From a virus, in the IMG/VR virus record IMGVR_UViG_3300009184_000188, positions 1 through 25,665 of that record: a stretch of DNA of 25,665 bases, one strand, 5' to 3'. The notes beneath the pieces are model-generated. The model saw nothing but the letters and a program-made list of their open reading frames with translations. It did no database searches and was not told where the DNA came from. This document shows positions 17,531-24,769 of the stretch, in pieces (the stretch's first letter is position 1; the number at the start of each line of letters is the position of its first letter). The translations under genes and the position numbers were made by a program.

Positions 17531-17687
17531 TCTTGACCTCCAGAACCCAGCGGCACACCCTCCCGTCTTTGTCTAGGAACTCATTGGCTCCGTACTTCTC
17601 GCTCGGCAGCACGACGCGGCACACCAACACGATTCTTGTCTCGGTGTTGGGCCACGGTATCTGAGCGGAAGCAACTGCATCGATCAC
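17514..17687 (-). CDS. Small protein, 57 aa, unknown function
   Basis: The frame from a GTG at 17687 gives a 57-residue protein beginning with Met-Ile-Asp-Ala-Val. It contains PWPNTETRIVLVCRVVLPS and ends VCRWVLEVKNDRPN. It starts five bases after the collar-fibre stop and its TAG lies 17 bases inside the following membrane-protein gene. It therefore fills the only gap in this part of the operon. The composition (alternating beta-strand pattern, Trp/Arg/Cys) looks coding. A weak AGAAG precedes the GTG. No family is recognised. The main doubt is the non-ATG start and short length. Confidence 0.5.
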   Translation of the reverse strand: MIDAVASAQIPWPNTETRIVLVCRVVLPSEKYGANEFLDKDGRVCRWVLEVKNDRPN

Positions 17688-17691
17688 ACTT

Positions 17692-18723
17692 CTACGATTT
17701 CATGATGTACGCAAGTGCGTAGTACGGAGGCAGATTTGCGTTTGTACCGGATACGCCGGCGGAATCAACTGTAGTGGCTGACGTAATATTGGCGTAACTA
17801 GTACCAGAGGTTGCGGTAGAGTCAAAAGACCAACATGGAACTGTAGAGCCCGTTACATAGAACGTTGTAGCTTTAGTGTTATAGGTGTGCGTGTGGCCTG
17901 AATCAGTAGACGTTGTTGTCGCAGTATGTGTATGGGCTACCACAACTGCATTGGCAGTACCGCCAGATAATGTGTTCGCGCCTGTAACTGTTGTATTTGC
18001 TACACCTGCATTGTCAACTGAGGCACCAATAACAAATCTGTTGCGCAGATCAGGCGTACCACTTGTTCCATTACAAAGTAACCACCCCGCAGGGATAGAT
18101 GCAATCGACCCACTCCACATGATGATGCCACCAGTGGGGAACTGCGTAGGAATTGCTACAGACGCCCATGCTGTCCCGTTGCTGGTTAGGACATTTCCAG
18201 AAGTACTCGGTGAAACTGCAGTAACCGCAGAAATTCCATTCCCAATCAATACCCCGTTAGCAGTAAGCGTAGTTGCGCCGGTGCCACCAGATGCTACGGG
18301 AAGAACACCCGAGGTTGATATAACTGAAATAGTTACAAAGTCAAGGCCGTTCCAAGCTACAAGGGCTGCGGTTCCAGCAATGATGGTCACGCCTGTAGTA
18401 GGGCCAGCACCCACAAGTTTAATGCTCTGGGTGCTAGAGGTCTTGTTGATTACGATGTAGCTCTTACTTAGAGCAGGGGCCGTAATGGTCCGAGTAGCTG
18501 TACCGCCGGCAGTCCATAGAATAACTGCGTTACGCGCTTGGTTTGGGGCCAAGGTTGTAGTGGACAGGGTTACATCTACGTCTATGCTAAGGGTAGTTGT
18601 TCCCGCTACGGCATCGTCAACCAAGGACGTAAGCGAGTTGTTAACGGTGTCGCCCCATGTACCCGACAGTTCGCCGGATACTGGTAGGGCTAATCCTAAA
18701 AGTGGTGTTGCTGCCGTAGTCAT
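17692..18723 (-). CDS. Tail fibre protein with phage tail-collar domain, 343 aa
   Basis: The N-terminal domain (LPVSGELSGTWGDTVN, then SKSYIVINKTSSTQSI, about 1-130) is a common phage fibre attachment module. A GGTGATT linker follows (140-190). The tail-collar domain has the GGIIMWSGSIASIPAGWLLC start (about 198-217), then CNGTSGTPDLRNRFVIGAS, and the C-terminal PPYYALAYIMKS that closes that fold. Two HTH triads (264-266 and 277-279) match the HxH metal-binding repeats known from needle-like fibre tips. Role: virion surface, host-receptor contact. It is the last of the fibre genes before the lysis cassette. Confidence 0.88.
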   Translation of the reverse strand: MTTAATPLLGLALPVSGELSGTWGDTVNNSLTSLVDDAVAGTTTLSIDVDVTLSTTTLAPNQARNAVILWTAGGTATRTITAPALSKSYIVINKTSSTQSIKLVGAGPTTGVTIIAGTAALVAWNGLDFVTISVISTSGVLPVASGGTGATTLTANGVLIGNGISAVTAVSPSTSGNVLTSNGTAWASVAIPTQFPTGGIIMWSGSIASIPAGWLLCNGTSGTPDLRNRFVIGASVDNAGVANTTVTGANTLSGGTANAVVVAHTHTATTTSTDSGHTHTYNTKATTFYVTGSTVPCWSFDSTATSGTSYANITSATTVDSAGVSGTNANLPPYYALAYIMKS

Positions 18724-18777
18724 AGGACTTCCTTATGTTGCAGGGATTTTACTTAGTAATCGGGTTTAGGGCAATTG

Positions 18778-18933
18778 CTACGAGCCTGCTGGAAGCGGGG
18801 TGTTGCCTTCAGCAATCCAGTCCTTGAAGTCTGGGTACTCTGCTGTACACGTCTGGGAGTAGCCCCCATCTTCGTTAAGCATGGCGTAGACCTGTGGCTC
18901 ACCCTCTGATACAGGTAACATTTTGAATATCAT
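18778..18933 (-). CDS. Small conserved phage protein, 51 aa
   Basis: The ATG at 18933 overlaps the TGA of the upstream fibre gene (ATGA), and the frame runs to TAG at 18778. The protein begins MIFKMLPVSEGEPQVYAMLN and ends with FKDWIAEGNTPLPAGS. The WxAEGNTPLPA ending is a recurring feature of short proteins encoded beside phage fibre genes, of unknown function. The four-base overlap and the residue pattern make it convincing despite its size. It occupies most of the 200-base space between two fibre genes. Confidence 0.72.
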   Translation of the reverse strand: MIFKMLPVSEGEPQVYAMLNEDGGYSQTCTAEYPDFKDWIAEGNTPLPAGS

Positions 18934-19949
18934 AATTCCGCTCCCCATCCAAGGAATATAGTAACCCCCGCAGATGCGGAAAGTACCGCAACGCCCCCAG
19001 AAGATAGCCCGCCCCCCGTCGCGGTTAGTGAAAGCCAGCCGTCATTTACGTTAGCCAGATTAATTGCAGGTACAGAAGTAAGAGTAACGTTGTCGGGCAA
19101 TATCCGGTAATTCCCAGCGGTCCCCGTTGTGTCTAGCACAGTAGGGGCGATACGCATTTGAACTGGGAAAATAGAGGGTGTCCTTGCGGTTGTAGATGAA
19201 CCTATTCCGATATAACCCGCGCTTCCCAGCCAGTTTGATGTACTCGATACAGCTTTATAGTAATACCGTTGGCACAAGATTAGCTCAGTAGTGTATGGGC
19301 GCACATCAAACACATTCGCTGTGGACCCTTGTTCAAGCTGGATATTATCGAGTTGCCATGTACCTGAAGTCTGTGCGCCAACAGTAAACACAATCTCAAT
19401 CCCGGTAGTAGCGGCAGATGGCATTGTGATATTCGTGCTATACCGCGCTGCTGTAGAAGATACTGTAAACGTACCCGTGGCGATTTGGGTTCGTGTTGGG
19501 CTCGCCAATGTACCAAATGTATTGTTGGTATTCGCGTAGTACGCAGTCCATGTCACTGTTGTCAGAAGCGAGTTGGCTATGGTGGCACTGAGCGTACAGA
19601 CGCTTCCCGCAAGGTCCGCGCAGTTGACATTCTCAATTCGTTGCCCAATACCAACCGCCGTAACCGATGCAGCGCCTGTGATTTGTAGTTGGTAGGCGTC
19701 AGGGGCTACTCCGGCTACAGATGCGGCAGTTACGTTTGCGCCAGTGCAGTACACATACCACCGATCAACCGTGGAGTACCCTGCAGCGATTGTGCTGCCA
19801 GCGGTAATAGTCGCTGATGTGGAGCGTTGGAAAATATTAAACGACCCGTTAATTAGGCGGTTCTTAAAGCCAAACCCTGATGGCGCAGTATTCAGCGTTG
19901 ACCCGTCAGTGAAAGTAACCCCTGTAGTCCCGTTAATTGAAGTAGTCAT
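18930..19949 (-). CDS. Tail fibre / receptor-binding protein, beta-sandwich type, 339 aa
   Basis: The start MTTSINGTTGVTFTDGSTLN is a typical fibre attachment segment. It is followed by GFKNRLINGSFNIFQRS (about 27-43) and STVDRWYVY, the marks of a common phage tail beta-sandwich module with carbohydrate-binding-like character. The C-terminal part has WQLDNIQLEQGSTANVFDVR and ELILCQRYYYK, again usual for that module. It probably contributes to host surface binding. The ATG at 19949 overlaps the stop of the previous fibre gene by four bases, and its own TGA overlaps the next small gene, so it lies in a tightly coupled set. There is no catalytic motif. Confidence 0.82.
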   Translation of the reverse strand: MTTSINGTTGVTFTDGSTLNTAPSGFGFKNRLINGSFNIFQRSTSATITAGSTIAAGYSTVDRWYVYCTGANVTAASVAGVAPDAYQLQITGAASVTAVGIGQRIENVNCADLAGSVCTLSATIANSLLTTVTWTAYYANTNNTFGTLASPTRTQIATGTFTVSSTAARYSTNITMPSAATTGIEIVFTVGAQTSGTWQLDNIQLEQGSTANVFDVRPYTTELILCQRYYYKAVSSTSNWLGSAGYIGIGSSTTARTPSIFPVQMRIAPTVLDTTGTAGNYRILPDNVTLTSVPAINLANVNDGWLSLTATGGGLSSGGVAVLSASAGVTIFLGWGAEL

Positions 19950-20671
19950 GCGGAGGCTCCTTTAAGGGCGGCTACATCAGCCTGAAGCTGGGTAATAATT
20001 GCTTGCTGCTCCTGTATTGCTTTAAGTAGCATAAACGGGAGAACGCTGGCTTTAAGCTGCTTATAGATGGTGGAGTCTTCGTTTGATACTGGAGATATAT
20101 CGTCCTGCACTAACCCCGGAAACACCTGCGCAACTTCTTGGGCAATCAAGCCAATTTCTTTTGGGGTCCCTTCGGCGTCATTTTTCCAGTTGTACTTAAC
20201 TACACGCAATCTACATAAATCTTCGATATACCCATTACGGGTGGATTCAATGTTTTTCTTTAGCCGTGCGTCAGATGAAAATGTCGTTGTACCATTCCCC
20301 CACAAATACCAAGTTCCTACACCGTTGGTATTGGCAAAGAAATGGTACGTACTTGTGTTATTTCCGTTGGCCTGTATATAGGATTTAATAGTTCCATAGC
20401 CGCTGGTATTGGTAGTATTTCGGAATGTTGCTACGGTCAAATCAGCGCTGGATACTAAAAACTTTTCCGTACTGTACGCCGCAGTAGCCCCAATGAAAAA
20501 GCCACCCGTGGCGTCTTTATAAACCTGCCCAGACCCGATATTCATGATACCCGAGGAGTTGCTTAACGCCGTAGCAGTTACCGCAGGTATAGTAAATGTG
20601 TACGCGCTCGCGGTGTTTTCTGGGTTAATATCAATACTACCAGCGCTCGCCGTTGCTAATTTAAGTCCCAT
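19946..20671 (-). CDS. Tail fibre/spike with C-terminal S74 intramolecular chaperone, 241 aa
   Basis: The ATG at 20671 has AAGGA 7 bases upstream in an AT-rich gap. Residues 1-130 are a short beta-rich body. From 132 the sequence is an endosialidase-type chaperone (peptidase S74): SDARLKKNI (133-141), then YNWKND and EIGLIAQEVAQVFPGLV, ending in a coiled-coil-like tail (AIQEQQAIITQLQADVAALK). In studied members cleavage occurs before the Asp of SD, using the Ser-Lys pair five residues apart. S133 and K138 match that spacing. The chaperone helps trimers fold and is then removed, so the mature protein would be only about 133 residues, which is short for a fibre. Confidence 0.9.
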   Translation of the reverse strand: MGLKLATASAGSIDINPENTASAYTFTIPAVTATALSNSSGIMNIGSGQVYKDATGGFFIGATAAYSTEKFLVSSADLTVATFRNTTNTSGYGTIKSYIQANGNNTSTYHFFANTNGVGTWYLWGNGTTTFSSDARLKKNIESTRNGYIEDLCRLRVVKYNWKNDAEGTPKEIGLIAQEVAQVFPGLVQDDISPVSNEDSTIYKQLKASVLPFMLLKAIQEQQAIITQLQADVAALKGASA

Positions 20672-20695
20672 AATATATCCTTAAAATATTTTTAG

Positions 20696-21484
20696 TTATG
20701 GCGCAAGCACTACCCAAGTACTGCCGCTTGTTATGGTGACGGTTACGCCAGACGCCACCGTGATTGGGCCCGCACTAAAGCCGTTATTGCCCGAAGTAAT
20801 GGTGTAGTTTGCAGAAACAGTATTTGCGTTTACGGTAATTCCGTTAGACGATACTAGCGCCGTAGACTGCAGTTCCCCCGTAGAGGGCTTGTACAGTAGT
20901 TTTGTGTTCCCAGTATACGCAGTGGATAAATTCCCAGAGGTAGCCGCGGAAAACAATGGGTATACATTGGTCGCTGTAGTAGTGTCGTTGGTTATAGTAG
21001 CGCCCGAAGCTGCCCAACTTGCATTGGTTCCATCGGTAGTTAAAAACTTGCCTGAATTAGTAGCTTGGGACGGTGCTAGCGCATTAAACGCTGTGGTAGC
21101 TGTGGTTTGCCCAGTGCCGCCACTTACAATAGGTAACACCGCGCTATTTGTAGCTGTAAGCGTAGTCCCGTCGGAGTACACAGACCTGCCTGCTGGGTAG
21201 GTCACAAATACATCTTTAACCCCTGCTGACAAGTTAACTGCGCTACCTGAGTTGCTCGAGGACAGAATCGTAGTACGGGACAGGGTAGTCCCAGAGGCCG
21301 TGTACGTACCAATACCCACTTCCCACTCTGACCCGCCGGTGGATGAAATTGTGTAATACGTAGAGTTCCCGTTACCCACTGCGGCAAAAGACTGGAACCC
21401 GCTAACCGCGCCCAATAAAGTAAGCGTACCGGTGCCGGTAGTTGTAGTGGTTTCCTTTACACGATCTGCTAGTACTAGTGCCAT
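20696..21484 (-). CDS. Tail fibre-type virion protein, 262 aa
   Basis: The ATG at 21484 has AAGGA 6 bases upstream. The N-terminus MALVLADRVKETTTTTGTGT and the later TYYTISS, EWEVGIGTYT, LSRTTILSSSN and AGVKDVFVTYPA are a well-conserved phage domain (about 1-100) found at the start of fibre or tail proteins. A SGGTGQTT linker (120-127) leads to a Thr/Ser-rich beta region that ends in TITSGSTWVVLAP. The linker is similar to one in the collar-domain fibre. The function is probably attachment or structural rather than enzymatic. It is short for a fibre and may form a joint with the S74 and collar proteins downstream. Confidence 0.8.
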   Translation of the reverse strand: MALVLADRVKETTTTTGTGTLTLLGAVSGFQSFAAVGNGNSTYYTISSTGGSEWEVGIGTYTASGTTLSRTTILSSSNSGSAVNLSAGVKDVFVTYPAGRSVYSDGTTLTATNSAVLPIVSGGTGQTTATTAFNALAPSQATNSGKFLTTDGTNASWAASGATITNDTTTATNVYPLFSAATSGNLSTAYTGNTKLLYKPSTGELQSTALVSSNGITVNANTVSANYTITSGNNGFSAGPITVASGVTVTITSGSTWVVLAP

Positions 21485-21487
21485 TTT

Positions 21488-22888
21488 TTATCCTTGCGTA
21501 TTGATTACTTCCCAGTTGGTGGATTGCGAATCATTGACTACGCTCCATGCGGGGGTTTGCGCGGTAGCTACATTTTGCCAGCTTACCGTCTGGCTGTCAT
21601 TAATAAGTTCCCACAGCAGTCGAATCCGGAAGGACTCAGACCCAGTAGCAGCCTCTTGTATCGCTGCGAAGAATATGCCTATAACGTCGGCAGTATCAAG
21701 CCCCGCAAGTGCTTCCTCCACGGTAGCATTAAAGATTCCTATCGAACTTGCTACGTCTGAACCAGTTGCGGATTCATTTACCGACCCGCGTTGCGCTATA
21801 GACCCATCCGCGTAGTTAACATCCGTACCGGTGGCAGACGCTGCGGCGTCGCGGGAATATTGGAACCCTGAACTCGCGAAGTCCGTACCCGTTGCAGTTT
21901 CTGTTATCGATGTAAAGAACGCCTGCCATGCTGCATCAGCATCAGATACAGTGCTCGTCTCAGTAACTGTTGACGCAAAACCTTGTGCGGCTGAAGCAGA
22001 ATCTACAAAGACACCAAACTCCGCTACGGAAGGTGTAAATGTGCTCCCTGCTACTCTATTGCTTTCAGTTACGGTAGCCCCTTCAGACAGCACGGGGTTA
22101 TAGATACTTCCGCCTGCGCTGCTGCTATCCGTTACTGTGGCACTCTCGGCCGCTGCAGAGTTAAATGCGGCATTCGCGCTAGTGCTGTTGGTTATCGTAG
22201 CAGTCTCTGCTATGTCTGAAGCTATAGGTCTTTGTGTTGAAACTGTTTCTGCTGCCGCTACAGTTTCCGTTATAGCCGTAGCAAATGTTTGTGCGGCCTG
22301 CGCAGCGTCTGTTACGGTACTTGACTCAGTAACACTTGCGGGTGCTATTAAAGACGCGCTTGTCGCATCAGTGGCGGTATTCGCCTCGGCAATATTACTG
22401 AGGAATGTGAGTATTGTGCTTACAGCATCGCTAGTGGTCGCCGCTTCTGCGATCTGGCTAAAGTAAGTCTGCAACGCATCTATGACATCCGACCCAGTAG
22501 CTGTCTCAACTACATACGTCATGTAGGGTACTGTTGCGTCAGCAGTTTCAGTACCTGTAGCAGCCTCATCGATACCACATACAAAAACTTGTATTGCGAC
22601 TAATGTATCTAGCCCCGTAGCGGCTTCCGCGATGTCGGATAGCAGCACTGCCAGCGCACCCATGGAGTCCACGCCGGTCGCATTTTCTACAATCTTTGGA
22701 AAAAATGTACCAGATGTAGTTATCGCATCTGTACCAGTACTGGACTCCGCAGCGTTAGTATTAAATACTTGGCCCGCTGCAACTACATCAGTTGCCCCTG
22801 CCGTTTCGGCTACGTTGGAGTTATATACCGCGCCCGCATCTGCAAGCGCAGAAAAGGGAGCTTGCGCAAAGGCAGTAAAGCCAAACAT
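21488..22888 (-). CDS. Protein of twenty 20-residue repeats, tail-associated, 466 aa
   Basis: After a 25-residue leader (MFGFTAFAQAPFSALADAGA then VYNSN) the protein is twenty consecutive units of 20 residues (two are 22), residues 26-429. The unit pattern is [IV]-x-E-x-A-T-x-x-D followed by about 11 residues that often carry a hydrophobic or aromatic residue. The last 37 residues hold two NDSQ...W motifs (430-439 and 452-459). No enzyme motif is seen. The units alternate short hydrophobic and Ser/Thr/Ala stretches and could form a beta-roll or stacked fibre shaft. It lies among the fibre genes, so a stalk or shaft of the virion is likely, by inference. Confidence 0.75.
   Translation of the reverse strand: MFGFTAFAQAPFSALADAGAVYNSNVAETAGATDVVAAGQVFNTNAAESSTGTDAITTSGTFFPKIVENATGVDSMGALAVLLSDIAEAATGLDTLVAIQVFVCGIDEAATGTETADATVPYMTYVVETATGSDVIDALQTYFSQIAEAATTSDAVSTILTFLSNIAEANTATDATSASLIAPASVTESSTVTDAAQAAQTFATAITETVAAAETVSTQRPIASDIAETATITNSTSANAAFNSAAAESATVTDSSSAGGSIYNPVLSEGATVTESNRVAGSTFTPSVAEFGVFVDSASAAQGFASTVTETSTVSDADAAWQAFFTSITETATGTDFASSGFQYSRDAAASATGTDVNYADGSIAQRGSVNESATGSDVASSIGIFNATVEEALAGLDTADVIGIFFAAIQEAATGSESFRIRLLWELINDSQTVSWQNVATAQTPAWSVVNDSQSTNWEVINTQG
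21602..22813. repeat. Twenty tandem protein-level repeats, 60-base period
   Basis: Units start every 60 bases (66 for units 13 and 17). The protein pattern is kept but the DNA has diverged between units, so this is an old expansion under selection. Examples are IAEAATGLD, VVETATGSD, ITETATGTD and VNESATGSD. Confidence 0.88.
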
Positions 22889-22896
22889 GCGTCAAG

Positions 22897-22907
22897 CCCC
22901 CCGGGGG
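22897..22907. other. C6G5 palindromic tract between two genes
   Basis: CCCCCCGGGGG abuts the stop of the YodC-like gene and lies 8 bases before the start of the repeat protein. On the coding strand the G-run could act as the ribosome site for the repeat gene, since no AAGGA is present. Partial hairpinning could then limit its use. This is speculative. Confidence 0.3.
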
Positions 22908-23081
22908 TTATACAGCGGCTAGCTGAGCTTCGTCAAACCAGCGCTGCTGGGATTCACCATCAGCCGTCCACTCTACTAAGTACTGTACGTTACCATCTTC
23001 ATCCATACGCATAGCGATTACAGGACCTTTAGGTAACACTGATTTTAGTTGGACGGTATCGCCTTTTTTAAACTGTGCCAT
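22908..23081 (-). CDS. Small protein, 57 aa, YodC/DUF2158-like
   Basis: The ATG at 23081 has AAGGA 6 bases upstream and lies 9 bases after the previous stop. The protein starts MAQFKKGDTVQLKSVLPKG and ends with a WxxDGxSQxRWFDEAQL-type segment. A GDxVxLKS start and a WF-D/E near the end are features of the small SH3-like YodC/DUF2158 proteins, whose biochemical role is not known. The resemblance is partial, so the family name is tentative, but the coding call is good because of the ribosome site and composition. Confidence 0.75.
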   Translation of the reverse strand: MAQFKKGDTVQLKSVLPKGPVIAMRMDEDGNVQYLVEWTADGESQQRWFDEAQLAAV

Positions 23082-23090
23082 ATTAAATCC

Positions 23091-23669
23091 TTAGCCAGCT
23101 AAGCTGAATGTGTATGTGACATTGAGAGTATCACCAGAGGCCACTGAGCGGTCTCCGGGGGAGGTAAAGTCAGATGCAGAAAATAAAGTACCTGTAGTAC
23201 CAGATTTAGTGCTGTTATTTACTAAAAACGCCCCGCCAACAGTAGCAGTAGCATTGATGGTATAAGACGCAGGAGATGCAGAGTTTGTCTGAACTGATGG
23301 GTTAGCTGTAGTAGCGGTACCAAAAGTAGCCGCAGGGCGTGTAGCGTTGCTGTATGGAACAATTTCAGTCCAGCCAGCATGTGAGGCCATTGTGTCGCTA
23401 GCAGCAGGGTTGTTTGATGCGGCTGCACCATACAAGCCAATATACCAAGCAGCGGTATACGCAGAGCCTTTGAAGTACTGGGCGTTCATGTCTTGCAGAC
23501 CGACGTTAACTACTAGATTAGGGCAGCGAGCTTCCCATTTTAGGTTTCCATCAGCATCAAGGCATTGCATGGTATAAAAACCCTTTGCAGTTGCCGAGTC
23601 ACCGGTACTGTTAGCTTGCGCTAACGCACTTGCTACTGCGTCTACGCCTTGGGCGATTTCATTGGACAT
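23091..23669 (-). CDS. Phage virion-associated protein, 192 aa
   Basis: The ATG at 23669 has AGGAG 7 bases upstream. Recognisable pieces are GFYTMQCLDADGNLKWEARC (about 30-49), NLVVNVGLQDMNAQYF, GSAYTAAWYIGLYGAA, DTMASHAGWTEIVPYS and the closing SGDTLNVTYTFSLAG. This order is common in a conserved phage protein encoded next to tail genes and usually annotated as hypothetical or structural. The beta-rich Ser/Thr composition fits a virion component. No catalytic motif is present. Tail or decoration role is inferred from the neighbouring adaptor and fibre genes. Confidence 0.75.
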   Translation of the reverse strand: MSNEIAQGVDAVASALAQANSTGDSATAKGFYTMQCLDADGNLKWEARCPNLVVNVGLQDMNAQYFKGSAYTAAWYIGLYGAAASNNPAASDTMASHAGWTEIVPYSNATRPAATFGTATTANPSVQTNSASPASYTINATATVGGAFLVNNSTKSGTTGTLFSASDFTSPGDRSVASGDTLNVTYTFSLAG

Positions 23670-23678
23670 ATTAAACTC

Positions 23679-24092
23679 CTAGATTGAACTACGAATTAAC
23701 GCAGTGGTTGGGGTAGTAGCGGGCATTGTAATGGTAAACGTACCGGTAGATGTTTTATCAGACCCAAAATCTAGCACCGCAACGGCTTTATTACCCTTGC
23801 TGGCATTGTAGATTAAGGCACATCTAGATGTCAACGAGGCTGCCCACGATACATTGGCCCAATTGACATACGCTGTGTACCCTGAAGAGCCGAGTGTTGC
23901 CCCGGTCATAACTTCGCCACCTGCGGTATATCCAGATGCTACAACCTCGTTGGAGGTGCTATATACCGTGGTATCTGCATCAAGGTTAGCGCTTGCGGTG
24001 TAAAGGGCGATCTTAATCGTGTCGGTCAGCAGGTTATGTACCCCTTGGTACAGTTCTGCTTTAAACGAAGTGGTCTGTGTTTGGACGATCAT
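23679..24092 (-). CDS. Phage virion-associated protein, 137 aa
   Basis: The ATG at 24092 overlaps the TGA of the adaptor gene (ATGA). The protein has FKAELYQGVHNLLTDTIKIA near the start, VYSTSNEVVASGYTAGG in the middle, then WANVSWAASLTSRCALIYNA and KAVAVLDFGSDKTS, ending in a beta strand. This arrangement is seen in a small conserved phage protein located beside tail-adaptor genes, function not established. It is beta-rich with no cysteine pair, signal or membrane segment. A structural role at the tail or head-tail joint is the best guess from the genes around it. Confidence 0.75.
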   Translation of the reverse strand: MIVQTQTTSFKAELYQGVHNLLTDTIKIALYTASANLDADTTVYSTSNEVVASGYTAGGEVMTGATLGSSGYTAYVNWANVSWAASLTSRCALIYNASKGNKAVAVLDFGSDKTSTGTFTITMPATTPTTALIRSSI

Positions 24093-24769
24093 CGGACAGG
24101 TACTCGGTAAGTTCCGCTGCGGTAGCTATCCTGCTTCTCAAGGCCATCGCCCAGACGTTTAGCAAGTGCAAGCGCTTCTTGGTAGCGGCCAGTGTAAAGC
24201 GCCACCATATCAGCCTCACCCTTCATGTAGGTATATGCTTCTACCAACGCGCCATAAAGCAGCACGGTGTCAAAGTTATCACCCAACCATGTGGTTGTTG
24301 CAGTGGTGATGGAGTCTGGGTAGTAGTAATAGTGAAGCTCTACGTAGTACGCATCGTCAGGTGTTGGGCCTAGGATGAACGATAACTCGTTTGTGGGTAC
24401 TGGAGGATTACCCGCAGTTGTAGTAGGGCCGAATAGCGCGTAGTACCTAGGAAGAGCTTTATCCGCTGGACTTGGATATGCCTCGCGGATGAAGTTGACA
24501 TCTTTGTTCAGTAAGAACGTGTAATTCTCAGCGGCGGTGCCGTAGCCTTCGATGACTGCAATAGAGTACGGTGCTAAAAAATCTTCAGGGCACGATAGGT
24601 ATTTGTTTCCGTTTACTAAAAGCCCGATTACATTTTTACGCAGTGATGGAAACTGAACGGTATTGTATATACGCTGCTCTGCCTGCATGATGAACGTATT
24701 CATGTCCGCAGTTGGGAAAGTATTCTCCGTGTAATCGGAGATTGCAGTAACGAGAGCAGCGTAGTTCAT
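24089..24769 (-). CDS. Head-tail adaptor / tail tubular protein A-like, 226 aa
   Basis: The helical N-terminus MNYAALVTAISDYTENTFPT is followed by MQAEQRIYNTVQFPSLRKN, a strand LLVNGNKYLSCPEDFLAPYS, then DVNFIREAYPSP, LPRYYALFG, FILGPTPDDAYYVELHYYYY and a helical end (FDTVLLYGALVEAYTYMKGE, RYQEALALAKRLGDG, SYRSGTYR). Such an order is typical of the phage gatekeeper ring that joins portal to nozzle (T7 gp11/P22 gp4-like role). The match is to the pattern of environmental podovirus adaptor proteins and not proven. The ATG overlaps the TGA of the homing endonuclease, and its own TGA overlaps the next start. Confidence 0.68.
   Translation of the reverse strand: MNYAALVTAISDYTENTFPTADMNTFIMQAEQRIYNTVQFPSLRKNVIGLLVNGNKYLSCPEDFLAPYSIAVIEGYGTAAENYTFLLNKDVNFIREAYPSPADKALPRYYALFGPTTTAGNPPVPTNELSFILGPTPDDAYYVELHYYYYPDSITTATTTWLGDNFDTVLLYGALVEAYTYMKGEADMVALYTGRYQEALALAKRLGDGLEKQDSYRSGTYRVPVR

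Noticed and set aside
17527-17583. ATGA overlap of another frame at the start of the 157-residue membrane gene
   Set aside because: The frame has a stop at 17581-17583 and could encode only a few residues, unlike the 57-residue frame in the same gap.
21602-22813. Regular 60-base spacing considered as a CRISPR array
   Set aside because: The DNA units are diverged and fully coding, with the period kept at protein level. There are no identical repeats and no unique spacers.
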